Source of the DNA: Hydractinia symbiolongicarpus
Taxonomy: Eukaryota; Cnidaria; Hydrozoa; Anthoathecata; Hydractiniidae
Assembly: GCF_029227915.1 (NCBI RefSeq)
Contig: NC_079876.1
Coordinates: 35,819,828 to 35,883,827, forward strand
Reading direction: 5' to 3'
Length of the DNA: 64,000 bases
In this document: positions 1-10,727 of the stretch, piece after piece
Position numbering within the stretch: the first letter of the stretch is position 1
How the letters are laid out: every line of letters starts with the position of its first letter
Notes under the pieces: model-generated
Told to the model about the DNA's origin: nothing
Database searches by the model: none
The model's input: only the letters and a program-made list of their open reading frames with translations
Made by a program: the position numbers and the translations under genes

Positions 1-75
1 TTTGCCCATACATACGGTACCATTTTGCGTGACAGGAAGACAGACGTATGCGGTGATTATAATACAGATATTACA
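1..75. repeat. End of a dispersed repeat shared with the 44.5-45.3 kb array
   Basis: The first bases (TACCATTTTGCGTGACAG, then a GACAGACG stretch and TATGCGG) closely match the block at about 44556-44605 inside the hairpin repeat array. The window therefore begins inside the edge of the same repeat family. The rest of the copy lies outside the window. Confidence 0.55.
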
Positions 76-1363
76 AAAGAAAAACAAATTGCTAATATCT
101 CCAATCTTATCTCTTTCCAATAGAACGGCAACAAACAAATCAGTGTCGATAAGATCAAAATACATAAGAAATGCGTAAAAATTCTATTTTAGATGTTTTA
201 CGCACTGTCAAAAACGAGAATACAAGACATAACTCTATATTCTTCTTGAACGGCTATTGCAAGAGAAAAAAGATACACGAGGAAGCACTAATATGCAGAA
301 TATCAGCTCGTAAAAAAATGTAACCAATCACAACACCATATACAAAACCTGAAATATTACGTAAAATCAACTTTGTAAGCAATGCGCAATAGTAACTTCT
401 TCACGCTTTTCTATACTCAATGAGACTCAATGTCGCTGTTTTACTCACTTGAGTCTTGAACCTACTTTCTTATAACATATTATGACATATATATAAAAAA
501 GCGTGCAGTGTTTAATATCTTGATTGATTACATCAGGATGTTGATGTTGATACACTTCAATCAATTTCAAACATTCTAAAAAAAGAAGTAGCAATTGATT
601 ACTTCGGTATGTTTAGATGACTTAGATTTTAGGAATCTATTTATTTTGTTTATTTCGTGAGAAATTTTTTATTGAGGAATTTTTATATTTGAATCGTGTT
701 TACATACTTACTCTTTTACTTTTGAACCTTTTTAAAGATAGGAACTAAGTTCATGTATACATTTAGAAATTGCTTTTTATTTTATTCGCATCAACTGCTG
801 CGGAACAGCGAAAACTTCATCAAAACAATGAGCTGCATTACATAATATGCTTATCTGTTATACTTACTGGTACTACTAAATGATTATTTTTTCCGTGTTT
901 TTTACTTAAACAAATCTTTCTGCATATGTTTTTACAATTATAGGGCACAGTCTTCATTTGGTAATTTCTTAAGAATATCCTAACATGCAAACTGACTATA
1001 GACGCCTAATGTATGAAAATGAGTCAGTGATTTTATACTTCCTTGAATGCTTGTTTACTTGACTATCAATTATCTTCCACCCACAATTTAAAAACAATGG
1101 GGCATGATAAGTTTTACTTTTTACTTTTTACCTTTGTTGTACTTATAGGGGCGTAATTCAACTCAATTAAAAGTTTGAAGGTTGACGGAATAGATGTCAT
1201 AATAGGGCACAAAGACAATGGATGTGGCTTATCACGATTGCTCAAATCGTTGCGCATGCCAAAAGAATTGCCCTATAAATATCTGAAAGTGCAAATCATG
1301 GAAGCAAACAAATCACAATATCTCAGTGGAAGATATACGAGCATACACAACGGAGAAACAACA
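76..1363. other. Non-coding stretch upstream of the Cys-rich gene
   Basis: AT-rich sequence with stops in all frames. An open frame runs back from the Cys-rich gene to about 1175, but it has no convincing start or signal peptide and probably represents 5' UTR. No RNA gene or transposon is recognised. Confidence 0.5.
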
Positions 1364-1861
1364 ATGATTTCAAAAAGCTTGATCATATCTGTCATTGTAG
1401 CAGCTATAACTGTAAATGTACTATGCCAAAACTGTCCACAAAGATATCCTTACTCCTACTTCAATGGTGCATACTGTTGCCAGTTCAGATTTGAAAAAAC
1501 AGCGTATGAAAACAGAGCTGTTCAAGATGCAGGCTGCGATAATGGAGTCATTGGAGCAGCTAGCGAATGCTGCTATCAAGACGAATATGTTCCTTGTCCT
1601 GCTGGTTCCGGTTGCGGTAATAATGCTGACACAGGTGGCACCTGCTCGGCGAACTTTCCTTACGCTTACTGGCATGGTCACTATTGTTGTGCTACTGGAA
1701 TGGAAAAATCCGTTTTTGCCATCAGAATGCCACAAGGAGTCAGTTGCGACGGAGGTGTTTTGGGGATAGATAGCTTGTGCTGCCAAAGTGATAGCTTCTG
1801 GACATGCTCTAACCCACCTTGCACAAATTTCAACAACATTCCGTACTTAACTGCACCATAA
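1364..1861 (+). CDS. Small secreted cysteine-rich protein with two 8-Cys repeats
   Basis: A 165-residue single-exon frame. The ATG at 1364 is chosen because a classic signal peptide follows directly (MISKSLIISVIVAAITVN, then VLCQ). An upstream in-frame ATG at 1299 would bury it behind about 22 polar residues. The mature part holds two units of about 60 residues. Each starts CPxxYPYxY or CSxxFPYAY, then GxYCC, an EK pair, CDxGV, a second CC, and two closing cysteines. The even, spaced cysteines imply a disulfide-bonded extracellular or nematocyst/venom-type or matrix protein. I do not recognise a named family and no function is shown. A polyadenylation hexamer lies about 270 bases past the stop, which supports a complete terminal exon. 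Additional 5' non-coding exons are possible. Confidence 0.75.
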   Translation: MISKSLIISVIVAAITVNVLCQNCPQRYPYSYFNGAYCCQFRFEKTAYENRAVQDAGCDNGVIGAASECCYQDEYVPCPAGSGCGNNADTGGTCSANFPYAYWHGHYCCATGMEKSVFAIRMPQGVSCDGGVLGIDSLCCQSDSFWTCSNPPCTNFNNIPYLTAP

Positions 1862-2128
1862 GAAAACAATTATTTGTAAACTTTTGGTTGTAAACCATAT
1901 GCGAGCATTTGAGACAACATTGCCAAGTGCAACATTCTTTTAATGCAGTAGAAACAAGTCATATTTTTTTATCGCACTTTTTTAATGGTATCCTATTACA
2001 CATTATTTATAATCATCTTTTATATTGTTGTATTTATAATCATTGATTTCTTCTAGTAATGTTTTTTGTTTTACTGTAATCTATTTTATTTCCTTCAAAG
2101 AAAAGGTTTCCTATAGCAAGTTAGTATT

Positions 2129-2134
2129 AATAAA
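2129..2134 (+). promoter_or_regulatory. AATAAA polyadenylation signal of the Cys-rich gene
   Basis: AATAAA lies 268 bases after the stop codon of the secreted Cys-rich gene, at a normal 3' UTR distance. No other hexamer between them is better placed. Confidence 0.5.
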
Positions 2135-3603
2135 TACGTTTAAAAAGTCCGCGATTTTCGAATAAGAGTAGGTAATTTTCGTGGTCAATTGAAAACACGG
2201 GTTACCCCAATTGGGTTAGCGTTTAAGGTGGTAGTTTTAATCTATACACTAAATAATTATGTGCTCTCCTTAGCCGCTAACCTGTTTTGCAGACGGAAAA
2301 CGTCCCATTTGATTCATACCGAACATTTTAATTTAACATGTGATTAATTAGAAGGAAAGGCTTCCCTCGTATAAAGTTCTCACAGCAAATCTTCTGGTTA
2401 TAATGTTCTCTGGTCAATAACCAAATGCATAGAAACCAGGCTATGTTAGCACTACACTACATCACATGCAATGTACAGTCAAACATTTATAGCTATGAAA
2501 GAATGGTTTCATTTTACATGTGGCAATAATCCTTTAGGAGCCGCACCGTCTTTTCGTAAAAGTGATCAACTTCACACAGCGACTCAGTATTGCGAAGGCA
2601 TCTGGTCTGCAAATTATTATCTAAAATTAAAATATAGCGGTAAGGTAAAAGTGAAATTTCTCTTTAACAAATTGTCGCTAAATTCAGTATTTTAAGCAAG
2701 CCAAGAGCCGTCTTATTGGGCTAAAATTAGATATTAGATTATATATATTTAAAGTGTAATTACAAAATATACACCTTCAATATCAAAATCAGCTACCGCA
2801 ACCGTTACCCTGAATGCTACCCCAATTGGGGTACCCCATGATTTCAATAAACCCTAAATTTCGAGTAGTGGAGTTAGGTAGTTAGGTAGTTGCCGAGGGG
2901 AGAGAGCTATTAAACTTTACGGTAACGAAGTTGAAAGTATATGCTCTCTTCCGTGGGGCCTATTTTTTACTTTTAACACGAGATGCGTGAAATTGCGTCA
3001 GAGATACTACAAAACCAAATCATACTCACTTCTAATGAAAAACGTCTACTTAATTTAAAGGGTATGAGATTTTCTTTTCGAATTTCTTATCTGTTTTTGG
3101 GAATCCGCCGACTTATGGCGCAGTACATAAATATCAGGTACGTTGTAATGTTAGCAAAATTACCATCACTATATTCTGGTAACTTTTAATTCCAATTAGA
3201 CCTTAAACTGAACCAAACATATATAATGGTATGTTCATATTATCCAGCTAACTAATATATTTACTTGACTGGCCTTACTACTTATCTTCAAGTCTTAAGA
3301 GATTAAAATATCAGTGTTTGTTGTCAATTTTACTAAACTGTTCACACGCGGGATTTCGTTTCTCATGAAACTCACCCTGCGGTGAAATATTATATTTCTT
3401 CCTGTTCAACTAATTTCTTTTACAGCTTTTGGGTATAATGCGATGTAACAACATAAGGGCAATCCGTGTTATTTCTAATCATTCTTAGGCAGGAAAAACC
3501 CACTAATTGTATCTATATGGCGCCATGACAGCATAGTCTGCGTTACACTTAAGAAGATTATTCTAATCTAATTTTTAGGTGAACTAAACATTCTCAGTAA
3601 GCT
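2135..3603. other. Intergenic, with two copies of a TACCCCAATTGGGG motif
   Basis: No gene is supported. The short palindromic motif around ACCCCAATTGGG appears near 2203-2217 and again near 2819-2834, suggesting the two ends of a short, degraded element of about 600 bases. The short frames at 2471-2695 and 2983-3189 show no family features. Confidence 0.35.
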
Positions 3604-4374
3604 CTCTGTAACTATAGACCTATTTCTCTCCTATCAAAAATCTAAAAAATCTTTGAAAAACTCATGCAGTATAGTTTTTTAAATTCTAACAATATTCTAT
3701 TCGATAAACAGTTTGGCTTTAGAAACCACCACAGTACTACACATGCATTAATTAATCTAACTGAAGATATCAGAAAATCATTAGATTTAGGGCTATTTGC
3801 TTGTGGGATCTTTGTTGACTTCCAGAAAGCATTTGATACGGTTGAACATGACATCCTATTAAATCCTAAAAAATTGAAACGCTCAAATCTTCCACTGTGG
3901 AAATTAAACATGGGGTTCCCCAAGGTTTTTATTCTGGGCCCATTACTGTTTTTAATATATATCAACGACTTAAATAAGGCAATTCAACGTTCCTCGACTT
4001 ATCATTTTGCCGATGACACCAATATTTTATATGTAGATAAATCACTTAAAAAAATAAACAAATGTGTTAATCATGACTTAAAGAATCTTTGTGAGTGGCT
4101 TAAAGCAAACAAAATATACTTGAATGCCTCAAAAACTGAATTAATCATGTTTAAGTCCAAATGCAAACCAATAACCAAACATTTAAACTTTAGGATCTCT
4201 GGACAAAGAATGTTCCCAATCCATTCTGTGAAATATCTTGGTAAAAAACTAGACGAAAATCTTTCTTGGGACTTTCATTTGAAGCAGCTATATAATAAGC
4301 TAAATCGCGCAACAGGCATGATAGCAAGAATAAGTCACTTTGTTTCACCTAACAACTTACTAAGCCAGAAGTAA
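3604..4374 (+). mobile_element. Truncated LINE (CR1/Jockey-like) reverse transcriptase
   Basis: The open part from 3664 encodes 236 residues of a non-LTR reverse transcriptase, and the upstream NYRPISLLS motif can be read at about 3616. Seen in order: FGFRNHHSTTHAL; VDFQKAFDTVEHDILL (first catalytic Asp); a degenerate counterpart of GVPQGSILGP reading GFPKVFILGP; LLFLIYINDL; FADDTNI (catalytic DD); then KTELIMF, and VKYLG with LDENLSW. Sequence between the Asp motif and the GFPK motif is shorter than in the family, so part of the palm is deleted. There is no endonuclease domain, so the copy is 5' truncated and dead. Its 3' tail may extend to TTTGAT repeats near 4965-4985. Confidence 0.85.
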
Positions 4375-5898
4375 ACGCTGTAGAAACCTTCTAGATGGTG
4401 ATAATATATTTTATTGTTTTTATTGCTTGCCTTTTTATGTTAAAGCAACGTTTTTAATAGTATATATTCTACTTTTTACCAAATAGTAAAGTATTTCTTT
4501 GAGAAAGTTGGTTGATATACCAACGAAATATTACGTATTAATATTGTCATTCTTATTGATTTGTTGGTTATTCCCTTATTAAATTGTGTTTACATATATG
4601 TTTCTGGAATAACTGGATAAAACCGTATTTTGTGTTCGTTTATATCGTTGTTTTGTTTTGTAGTTGTTTTATTGTTTCTTCCTGTCCTCCCTTCTTTCAC
4701 AGTGTCTATAATAAAGGTGATCAGAATTTTTATTAGCAGAATTTTCAGCTATTCTCTTACCTTCCTTGTGAATCCACTCAATTTTTTATAATATTGTGTT
4801 ATATCAAGTATATTTATATACCAATATATGTTCGAGTTTGGGTGAGTATGGAAGACTAACAGATCTAAAATGTTCCAAACATTTTCTTCTATGTACACCC
4901 AAAAACATTTTTATAAACTACGCTAGTTAATTGTGCAAAATTTAAGATAAAAATGTCATATATTTGATATGATTTGATTTGATCATAGGGGTGGACTGCA
5001 CTGGCGTCCGCATGACTTTATGTGAACAAAAATATATAAAGGGTTGCGGAGCGAGAAGAGGTCCCCTATGTTCGCAAGCGAAAAATTTTATAGCAAGTCC
5101 CCGGGCAACATCGCCCTAGGTCTTTTTTTCACTTTTTGGTAATGGCTGTTCTCCAGGCTTTCTTTTTACAATGATACTGGAGGTGCAAAGCACTAAATTT
5201 CCGTACAAGTTATTAAAATCGTAAATCTATTATAAACGCATTCGTTTTTCAACAAGTGCATCAGCATACACGTTGCATAAAATTATTTATAAAAAACATT
5301 ACAAAGAGGTTTTATCTACATAATTGCTTCTTTCCGTCTTCCATGTGTGTGGTTTAAGAATTTAAGTATTTAATTTTTAAACTAATTACTCTAGGCGGTC
5401 ATTTGGACTGAACTTGCACTGAAATTATTTGGCCACAAAACGCTTATTATAAAGGTTGCAGAATAAGCATTCTAGTACCCAGAGCTATTTGCGATAAACA
5501 TCGAAAAACATTTTTTTATGATATTAACAACAACAACATCAAGAACAATGTACACATTAACCGCAATGCAGCATCTCTGGATTTGTTAAATATTCGAAAG
5601 TTACAAGATAACTGATATACATCGTTTCGAATTTGATTTCTTCGTTATGTTTTCATTAGATAGCGCCAACAACATAAAACTAACCAGCGTGCGTTGACTT
5701 TTGACAGTTTTATCATTCAGTAGAATAAAAATGACATTATATTCCTATGTTTGCTAAACTAAGTTAAATTACAAAACAAAGAAAGGGTACAAGAAAAAAG
5801 AGTTTTAAACGTTTTCCTTACTGGCAATCAAGTTCAAGGTGTGATTTTGCATCGTGTTCTTTCTTTTCGAGCTTCCTCCGATCCGCCATCACATCAAA
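4375..5898. other. Probable LINE 3' tail, then unassigned AT-rich DNA
   Basis: TTTGAT-type repeats at about 4965-4985 look like the 3' terminus of the preceding LINE. A moderately GC-rich patch (about 4990-5130) follows, but it does not match tRNA, snRNA or rRNA signatures. Nothing else is recognised. Confidence 0.35.
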
Positions 5899-6390
5899 AT
5901 GCCTTGTTGTAGTGTAGCAGGTTGTTGAAATAGTACAAAAAAAGAAAGGGGAAAAAAAGAAGGAGGAAAAAGTGAGACGGAAAATAATACCGGGAAAGGA
6001 GAAAAGATAGTGGAGAAAAAAAGTTTTTTCCAATTGCCCAAAGATTCAAAATTAGCAACTGCTTGGATTAAGGCTGTAAATAGAGAAGATGAACTGCTGA
6101 AACATTTCAATGTTTGCTCTCATCATTTTGAGGAAAGTTGTTTCGACAGTTCTTGAGCAATGCAAAATAGTCTTTACTATCTCCTCATAAGGAAAAATCA
6201 AAGGGAAGAGAAACATCAAAACGCAGAATCGAAGAGAAACAAACGAAAGAGATATGCGTATGTTTGCAAGCGTAAGCTTAAACCTCGTCACCAGGATCCT
6301 TACGACTGTGTAAAATTGACATATTTGCAACCTTTTAAATTGTCAAAAAAGCCATCGAACATGATACTGTTGAAACACGGTGGATTTTAG
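5899..6390 (+). pseudogene. THAP zinc-finger domain gene broken by two in-frame TGA codons
   Basis: One reading frame from ATG 5899 to 6390 carries the THAP (C2CH) fingerprint. It begins MPCCSVAGC, continues with a basic segment and LPKDSKLATAWIKAVNRED, then NVCSHHFEESCF, which supplies the second Cys and His of the finger. TGA interrupts it at 5926-5928, right after the second Cys, and again at 6154-6156. Past the second stop a Lys/Arg-rich tail follows, as in THAP proteins. THAP domains bind DNA and are common in P-element-like transposases and their host derivatives. No transposase core is visible. Both interruptions being TGA is probably chance in a decaying copy. Confidence 0.7.
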
Positions 6391-6409
6391 TGTGGATTTT
6401 CCTTGTACA

Positions 6410-6718
6410 TCATCCGAGGAGCCTCCACACTACAATATAGGGTGTCAAGCTGCAAGGGAAACAAAATATTTTACTCTGCAACTTGAAATATTTAATTGCA
6501 TCCACATCATGGCAACATAAGCATTCTGTTTCCGCAGGCATCACACAACAATTCTCACACGAGCACCAATTTTTCACATCTGAGTTTAATCGGGGCGTTT
6601 CTAGCGGTGGTGCGTAATCATTTTCATCGTCATCGTAAGATGGAATCTTTCGTTCACCCAATGAAATTTCCGGCTCAAATTCGAAGTCAATTGCTGTGGG
6701 AAAGCTATTAGAAGCCAT
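6410..6718 (-). CDS. P2X7 C-terminal-like cysteine-rich domain ORF
   Basis: A 102-residue frame starting MASNSFPTAIDFEFEPE, acidic, then WCSCENCCVMPAETECLCC and HDVDAIKYF. The C-x-C-x2-CC-V-M-P-x2-E-C-x-CC pattern is that of the P2X7-receptor cytoplasmic ballast domain, widespread as stand-alone domains in cnidarian and transposon-related proteins. The homologous region ends near residue 75. A possible splice donor (CAGA then GTAAAA, about 6473) suggests the true first exon stops there and later exons are missing or lie further left. It converges with the THAP relic, 19 bases away, so both may come from one element. No function is shown. Confidence 0.6.
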   Translation of the reverse strand: MASNSFPTAIDFEFEPEISLGERKIPSYDDDENDYAPPLETPRLNSDVKNWCSCENCCVMPAETECLCCHDVDAIKYFKLQSKIFCFPCSLTPYIVVWRLLG

Positions 6719-7022
6719 GTTTACTCGTGAAAAAAAGAGAGCTCTTTTTTATTTATTTTTTTACATCGTCGAATCGAAGTAACAACTAACCAGGGGGCGA
6801 TCTCAATCTGTGCAAAAACGGGAGCTGTGACTACGTCAGTTGCATAATTGCGCATATAACTTTTTTGCCCAGGCCTCAACCGCGTTACAAGAGCACGCCA
6901 TATTGAAAGTAAGCATGGCGAAGGAAACATAAACAAATGCAGAGTATCACCAACTGGAGAATACTCAAGGTATAAGAGAGCAATTTTCGTTATTTTTGAA
7001 ATATGATACAACATACAAGGAG

Positions 7023-7259
7023 TATTACTGTGGAAAGTTTATCATTTCTTGAACATGATAGTTTAGTAGGCGACGTTTCGGGAGATCCTTCTCCCATCAT
7101 CGGGCAAAGTAAAATGATGTTGCGCATGTATTTATATAATTGCAGAGGATCGAAATTCATAAAAATTAACCAATCAGAAACGAGCTGATAATTACAGTTA
7201 ATTACGGTAATTAACATTTTCGGACCTGGATGTAGGTAACTACTTCTTCTGTAGGGCTG
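7023..7259 (-). repeat. Inverted pLTR arm (left)
   Basis: Reverse complement of the right arm, running from TATTACTGTGGAAAG to GTAGGGCTG. It abuts a long A run at 7260. It contains the minus-strand copy of the hammerhead-like motif at about 7070-7105. Confidence 0.85.
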
Positions 7260-7516
7260 AAAAAAAAAAAAAAAAAAAAGAAAGTTTAAGCAACGAGTAC
7301 AAGAACATATGCGCGCAGTGAGAAACGGAGATGTGAAGAAAAACGAAATTGCGGACCACAGCTGGAGCAGAAGTCATCAGTTTAATTGGGATGAGAAGAA
7401 AATCATTGACAGAGAATCCAGAACAACGGCCAGGAAGATTAAAGAAACCATCAACAGTGTAGAACGTAACAAACACATAAACAGCATCTCGTATCAACTT
7501 CCTGAGATTTGGTTAC
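7260..7516 (+). pseudogene. Penelope-like GIY-YIG endonuclease C-terminal fragment
   Basis: The frame reading AVRNGDVKKNEIADHSWS, HQFNWDEKKIIDRES, ARKIKETINSV, then HINSISYQLPEIWLPAL matches the end of the GIY-YIG endonuclease domain of Penelope-like retroelements. The reverse transcriptase and the catalytic GIY-YIG core are absent, so this is a 5'-truncated relic. The stop lies just inside the right arm. Confidence 0.75.
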
Positions 7517-7753
7517 CAGCCCTACAGAAGAAGTAGTTACCTACATCCAGGTCCGAAAATGTTAATTACCGTAATTAACTGTAATTATCAGCTCGTTTCT
7601 GATTGGTTAATTTTTATGAATTTCGATCCTCTGCAATTATATAAATACATGCGCAACATCATTTTACTTTGCCCGATGATGGGAGAAGGATCTCCCGAAA
7701 CGTCGCCTACTAAACTATCATGTTCAAGAAATGATAAACTTTCCACAGTAATA
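7517..7753 (+). repeat. pLTR arm (right, same sense as the coding relic)
   Basis: Begins CAGCCCTACAGAAGAAG and ends CTTTCCACAGTAATA. As expected for a Penelope pLTR, it follows the endonuclease end and includes the hammerhead-like motif. Confidence 0.85.
7663..7712 (+). ncRNA. Hammerhead-ribozyme-like motif of the Penelope pLTR, core altered
   Basis: Seen in order: CCGATGA at about 7672-7678, a stem II hairpin GGGAG/CTCCC with loop AAGGAT, then GAAAC and GTC. The canonical core is CUGAUGA...GAAA...cleavage at GUC, so the second core base is C instead of U, which should weaken or abolish cleavage. Flanking bases can form an interrupted stem I. The same altered core is present in the inverted left arm. 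Confidence 0.6.
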
Positions 7754-7917
7754 TGAATACTGAACAGACAAACCAAAATAATATCTTCAATAATACAAGG
7801 AGTAGTTGATTTTCTACCGGATAGTACCTTTAAACGTCCTCTAGTAATGTTTATTTTTCATATAGAAACTCACATTTTTCTGAACGCACATTTGATGTAC
7901 ATATTTTAAGCATTTTT

Positions 7918-8102
7918 ATTGGTTAAAACCCTTTCGATTAATCGAAAAAGTTGAACCGTTCCGATTGTTTAAAAATCGAATTCGACAAGTCTGAACATGC
8001 CAAAGCATAGGATTTTTACATGATTCACGATCTAATTTGTTGAATTCGACTAATCGAATTCGATTAATTGGATCGTGTATTGCCGCCTTAACCCCATGTA
8101 TT
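7918..8102. mobile_element. Short MITE-like element rich in AATCGAATTCG palindromes
   Basis: It starts GGTTAAAACC and ends with the complement of GGTTAAGGCGGC, with TTCGATTAATCGAA and AATCGAATTCGATT palindromes between. The layout suggests a non-autonomous DNA transposon. The terminal match is short and the target duplication is uncertain. Confidence 0.35.
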
Positions 8103-9459
8103 TTCCTTTTTTTCATGAGCTTACAATAATGTGGTATAGCTAAGTTATGATACGTAAATACTACTCTTGAATGACCCTTTAAGTATGTGAAACCACATAA
8201 TAGAATATCAAATTTCGTGTTTTTCGTAACTTTTGTGTTCAGTATAATGGATTAGTATTCGTGTGAGTTTTTTAGTCTCAGGAAATCTTTTTTTGGTGCA
8301 TTATTATTAATGTCAAATGCTGAATTGCTTGAGTTTTTTTATATATTGTGGCAAGGCTTTAAAATTTCGAAATTTTGGAACAAAATAAAAAAAATACCTT
8401 TGGGAAGAGTTCATTTCTTGTTTTTTGCAATAATAAACATACTAAACTTATTAATAAATTTATAAGAAGAATGACACTTCCCATACTACTCAGTAAATAA
8501 ACTAATGGACAAATTTTTCTCCTCTAAAAGGAATCGTGAAAATACTGTCAGAGGAGCATTGGATTCTAAACCTTAAATACTTTTTAGAAATGTTCAAAAC
8601 CCACGCAATTAAATTTCCAGAAGATAAATTTTGATTTATTATTTTCTGCACTCGTTTTCGTCTGATTTGTTCTTGCGTTGTTTTAATGTCTACACAACTT
8701 CCGAATTCTGCGCTACTTTGTTCTCACTTATGAAACTTTCCGGTAGTTTAAATGGGCACTCCAGTAAAAAAAAATATATGAAAAAAATGTTATTTTGATA
8801 AGACAATACATAAACATGTCAGATTAAACCTTTTACAATCGTTAAAAATCTTTATTTATACCTTAATCGGGTCTGTAAATATCTTCAATTTTAAATAAAT
8901 TTGCAAGGTCGCGTAAAGTCGAGAGGACTAGGTCCGAATAAATAAGCATACGTCACATCATGCAAAAAGTCCGTAAGCTCAGCAGCACACCTGCCAAAAG
9001 TTTGTTTACTTACTGTTTACATTGTTCGTTGATAAGACGTCTTGTAACAATGACGAAGATTATAACTTAGAAAACATAGAATCAGATAATTCTCTTCACG
9101 AAATAGACTTTACAAAGCTACAGCCACACGACCTCTTGTGTCTCACAAGGGAGAAATTAATAATGATGCAAAGTGACGAGCTGTCTTTTACTGACTCAAA
9201 GTAACGTTCTTAGCAAAATATTTTCTTTTTAAAGAAATAAAAAATATATTTAATCGCTTTTTTTTACATTTTTTCAAAAAACTTTATCGTTTACTTCAGT
9301 AAAAATCTTTTTAACTTCACAAGCCAGTTTATTTTTATTTCACAATTCAGCAATATTTTTCCTCCGCACGCGCTTTTTTGCGCACAAATGCAAACAAATT
9401 TTATGTAACGTTGAAACATTCATTCAAATGTACGGAAGCCGAGAAGGGACACTAAAAAA

Positions 9460-9572
9460 GAAATCGAAATCAAGAAAAGATAATTCAAATCGAGAAAAGA
9501 AAATTCAAATCGAGAAAAGAAAATCAAAATTGAGAAAAGAATATTAAAATTGAGAGAAGAATAAATCAGAAG
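9460..9572. repeat. Purine-rich minisatellite, unit about 19-20 bases
   Basis: About five tandem variants of AAATCAAAATTGAGAAAAG or AAATTCAAATCGAGAAAAG. They lie just upstream of the zinc-ribbon relic. No function is indicated. Confidence 0.65.
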
Positions 9573-9695
9573 TAAAAAAAAAAAGCATAAATATCGGAGA
9601 AAAAGAAAAAGGTTTGAGAAGAAAATTAAAAAAGAAGTATTAATTAATTTCGGTTGACGTGTTATTTTGTACCAAAACATTGATTGCAGATAAAA

Positions 9696-10082
9696 ATGGC
9701 GTACTGTGTAGCGTGTGGATGTGAAGTCAAAACAGAGCATACTTTTTGTGGGAAATGTGGCGCTAGAACATCAGAAAACGATACATCTTGTACTCCATCG
9801 AATACGGTGCCTTTGAATAGTTTTACCGAGAGTCGAGAAAAATACAGACCCTCTTCAAGCCTGGTACAAAGAGAGACATATTATATCATCAACAACAACA
9901 TCTGTAGCAGCAAAACCATCATCTGCTTCTATGATGGGAACAAATAATAAGCAGAAGAACAGTTCAAAAGAATAAAAAAATCGGTGATTATTAGTGTTGG
10001 TATAGCCATGCGGGATGAGTACGGAGAGATGAGAGTTGTTCGCAGTCGAAAAATTCCTCTAAAAGTATTAGAAGCATCATAG
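9696..10082 (+). pseudogene. Zinc-ribbon protein gene relic with frameshifts
   Basis: ATG 9696 opens MAYCVACGCEV, then HTFCGKCGARTSE, a CxxC...CxxC zinc ribbon of the kind found at the N-terminus of many cnidarian unknown proteins. The frame then loses its likely continuation: a Ser/Lys-rich part is readable in another frame at about 9930-9975. A third frame (9963-10082) gives VIISVGIAMRDEYGEMRVV and then RSRKIPLKV, a conserved-looking segment that ends at TAG. Two frame changes within 390 bases indicate a decayed intronless copy or a partial exon. The function of the family is unknown to me. Confidence 0.55.
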
Positions 10083-10256
10083 GGAAATAATCTTCACGTC
10101 TTGACATTAATTTAATGAAATCGTTCGTTCGTTTATTCGTTCGGCAAATTGTAAAAAAGAAACGTAGAATTACTGACATCAGCATAAAATTTAACCGTTT
10201 TTTTTTTTACATTTAACGAGCTATACCTCGGTAAGCCAACAAGTAATTTTGACATA

Positions 10257-10727
10257 TACCGTAATTCCTCGATTAGGCGCCGCCCTCGAATAAGCGCCGG
10301 ACTTTTAGGCTCCTTTTTAAATAAGCGCCGCCCTCGAATAAGCGCCGCACCTTAGACTGTAAAAGCGCGCTTATTCGAAGCATTAATTGATAAAAGGGAT
10401 ACGATAAGACCAAAACGTTATATTTTATAGTGGACCAATTCTTGGCCATCTCAAAGTAACCCCTTCCAAACCAGTGAATCTGATGTTAAAGATGCGAATG
10501 AGCCATTCCAGCTCATTGATCCTGACGAGGAAGGGGATAAAGATGAGAATGTAGACATTGGCCAATTTCATTTATTGTCAGTCTATTTTTTTAATAAAAG
10601 AGAAACGATGAATCTGTCTGAAATCTTTAGTTTTTAAATAGGCACCACCCTCGATTAAGCGCTGCACCAAAAAAGTGGAGTTTTGAATAAGCGCCGCAGC
10701 GCTTAATCGAGTATTTACTGTAATACC
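10257..10727. mobile_element. pogo/Tigger-like MITE with TA target site
   Basis: The ends are imperfect inverted repeats: left TACCGTAATTCCTCGATTA followed by GGCGC, right the complement of TTACAGTAAATACTCGATTA followed by AGCGC. Repeats of AATAAGCGCCGCC extend inward at both ends. The flanks read TA. An acidic frame inside (LIDPDEEGDKDENVDI) resembles the acidic tail of pogo transposases and would be the remnant of an internally deleted autonomous copy. Confidence 0.6.

Larger units (their letters stand above)
7023..7753 (+). mobile_element. Truncated Penelope-like retroelement with inverted 237-bp arms
   Basis: Left arm 7023-7259 and right arm 7517-7753 are near-perfect reverse complements (237 bases each), enclosing 257 bases. 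The interior encodes the end of a Penelope GIY-YIG endonuclease, and the arms carry a hammerhead-ribozyme-like motif. Both are hallmarks of Penelope-like elements, whose pLTRs often occur as inverted copies upstream of 5'-truncated inserts. The perfect arms imply a recent insertion or recent gene conversion. Confidence 0.8.
7754..9695. other. Intergenic stretch with a short MITE and one unexplained ORF
   Basis: Apart from the MITE-like block at 7918-8102, no gene is recognised. A frame at 9055-9204 (acidic, with FTKLQPHDLLCLTREKL) reads protein-like, but it has no ATG in frame near its start and no family I know. It may be an exon or relic. Confidence 0.3.

Noticed and set aside
4990-5130. 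GC-richer patch as a possible small RNA gene
   Set aside because: Checked by eye for tRNA boxes and U1/U2/U4/U5/U6 signatures; none match.
5926-6156. TGA codons in the THAP frame as selenocysteine sites
   Set aside because: No SECIS-like structure is apparent and THAP proteins are not selenoproteins; decay is simpler.
7003-7776. Identical 60-75 residue ORFs on opposite strands
   Set aside because: Mirror translations of the Penelope inverted arms, which are non-coding pLTR/ribozyme sequence.
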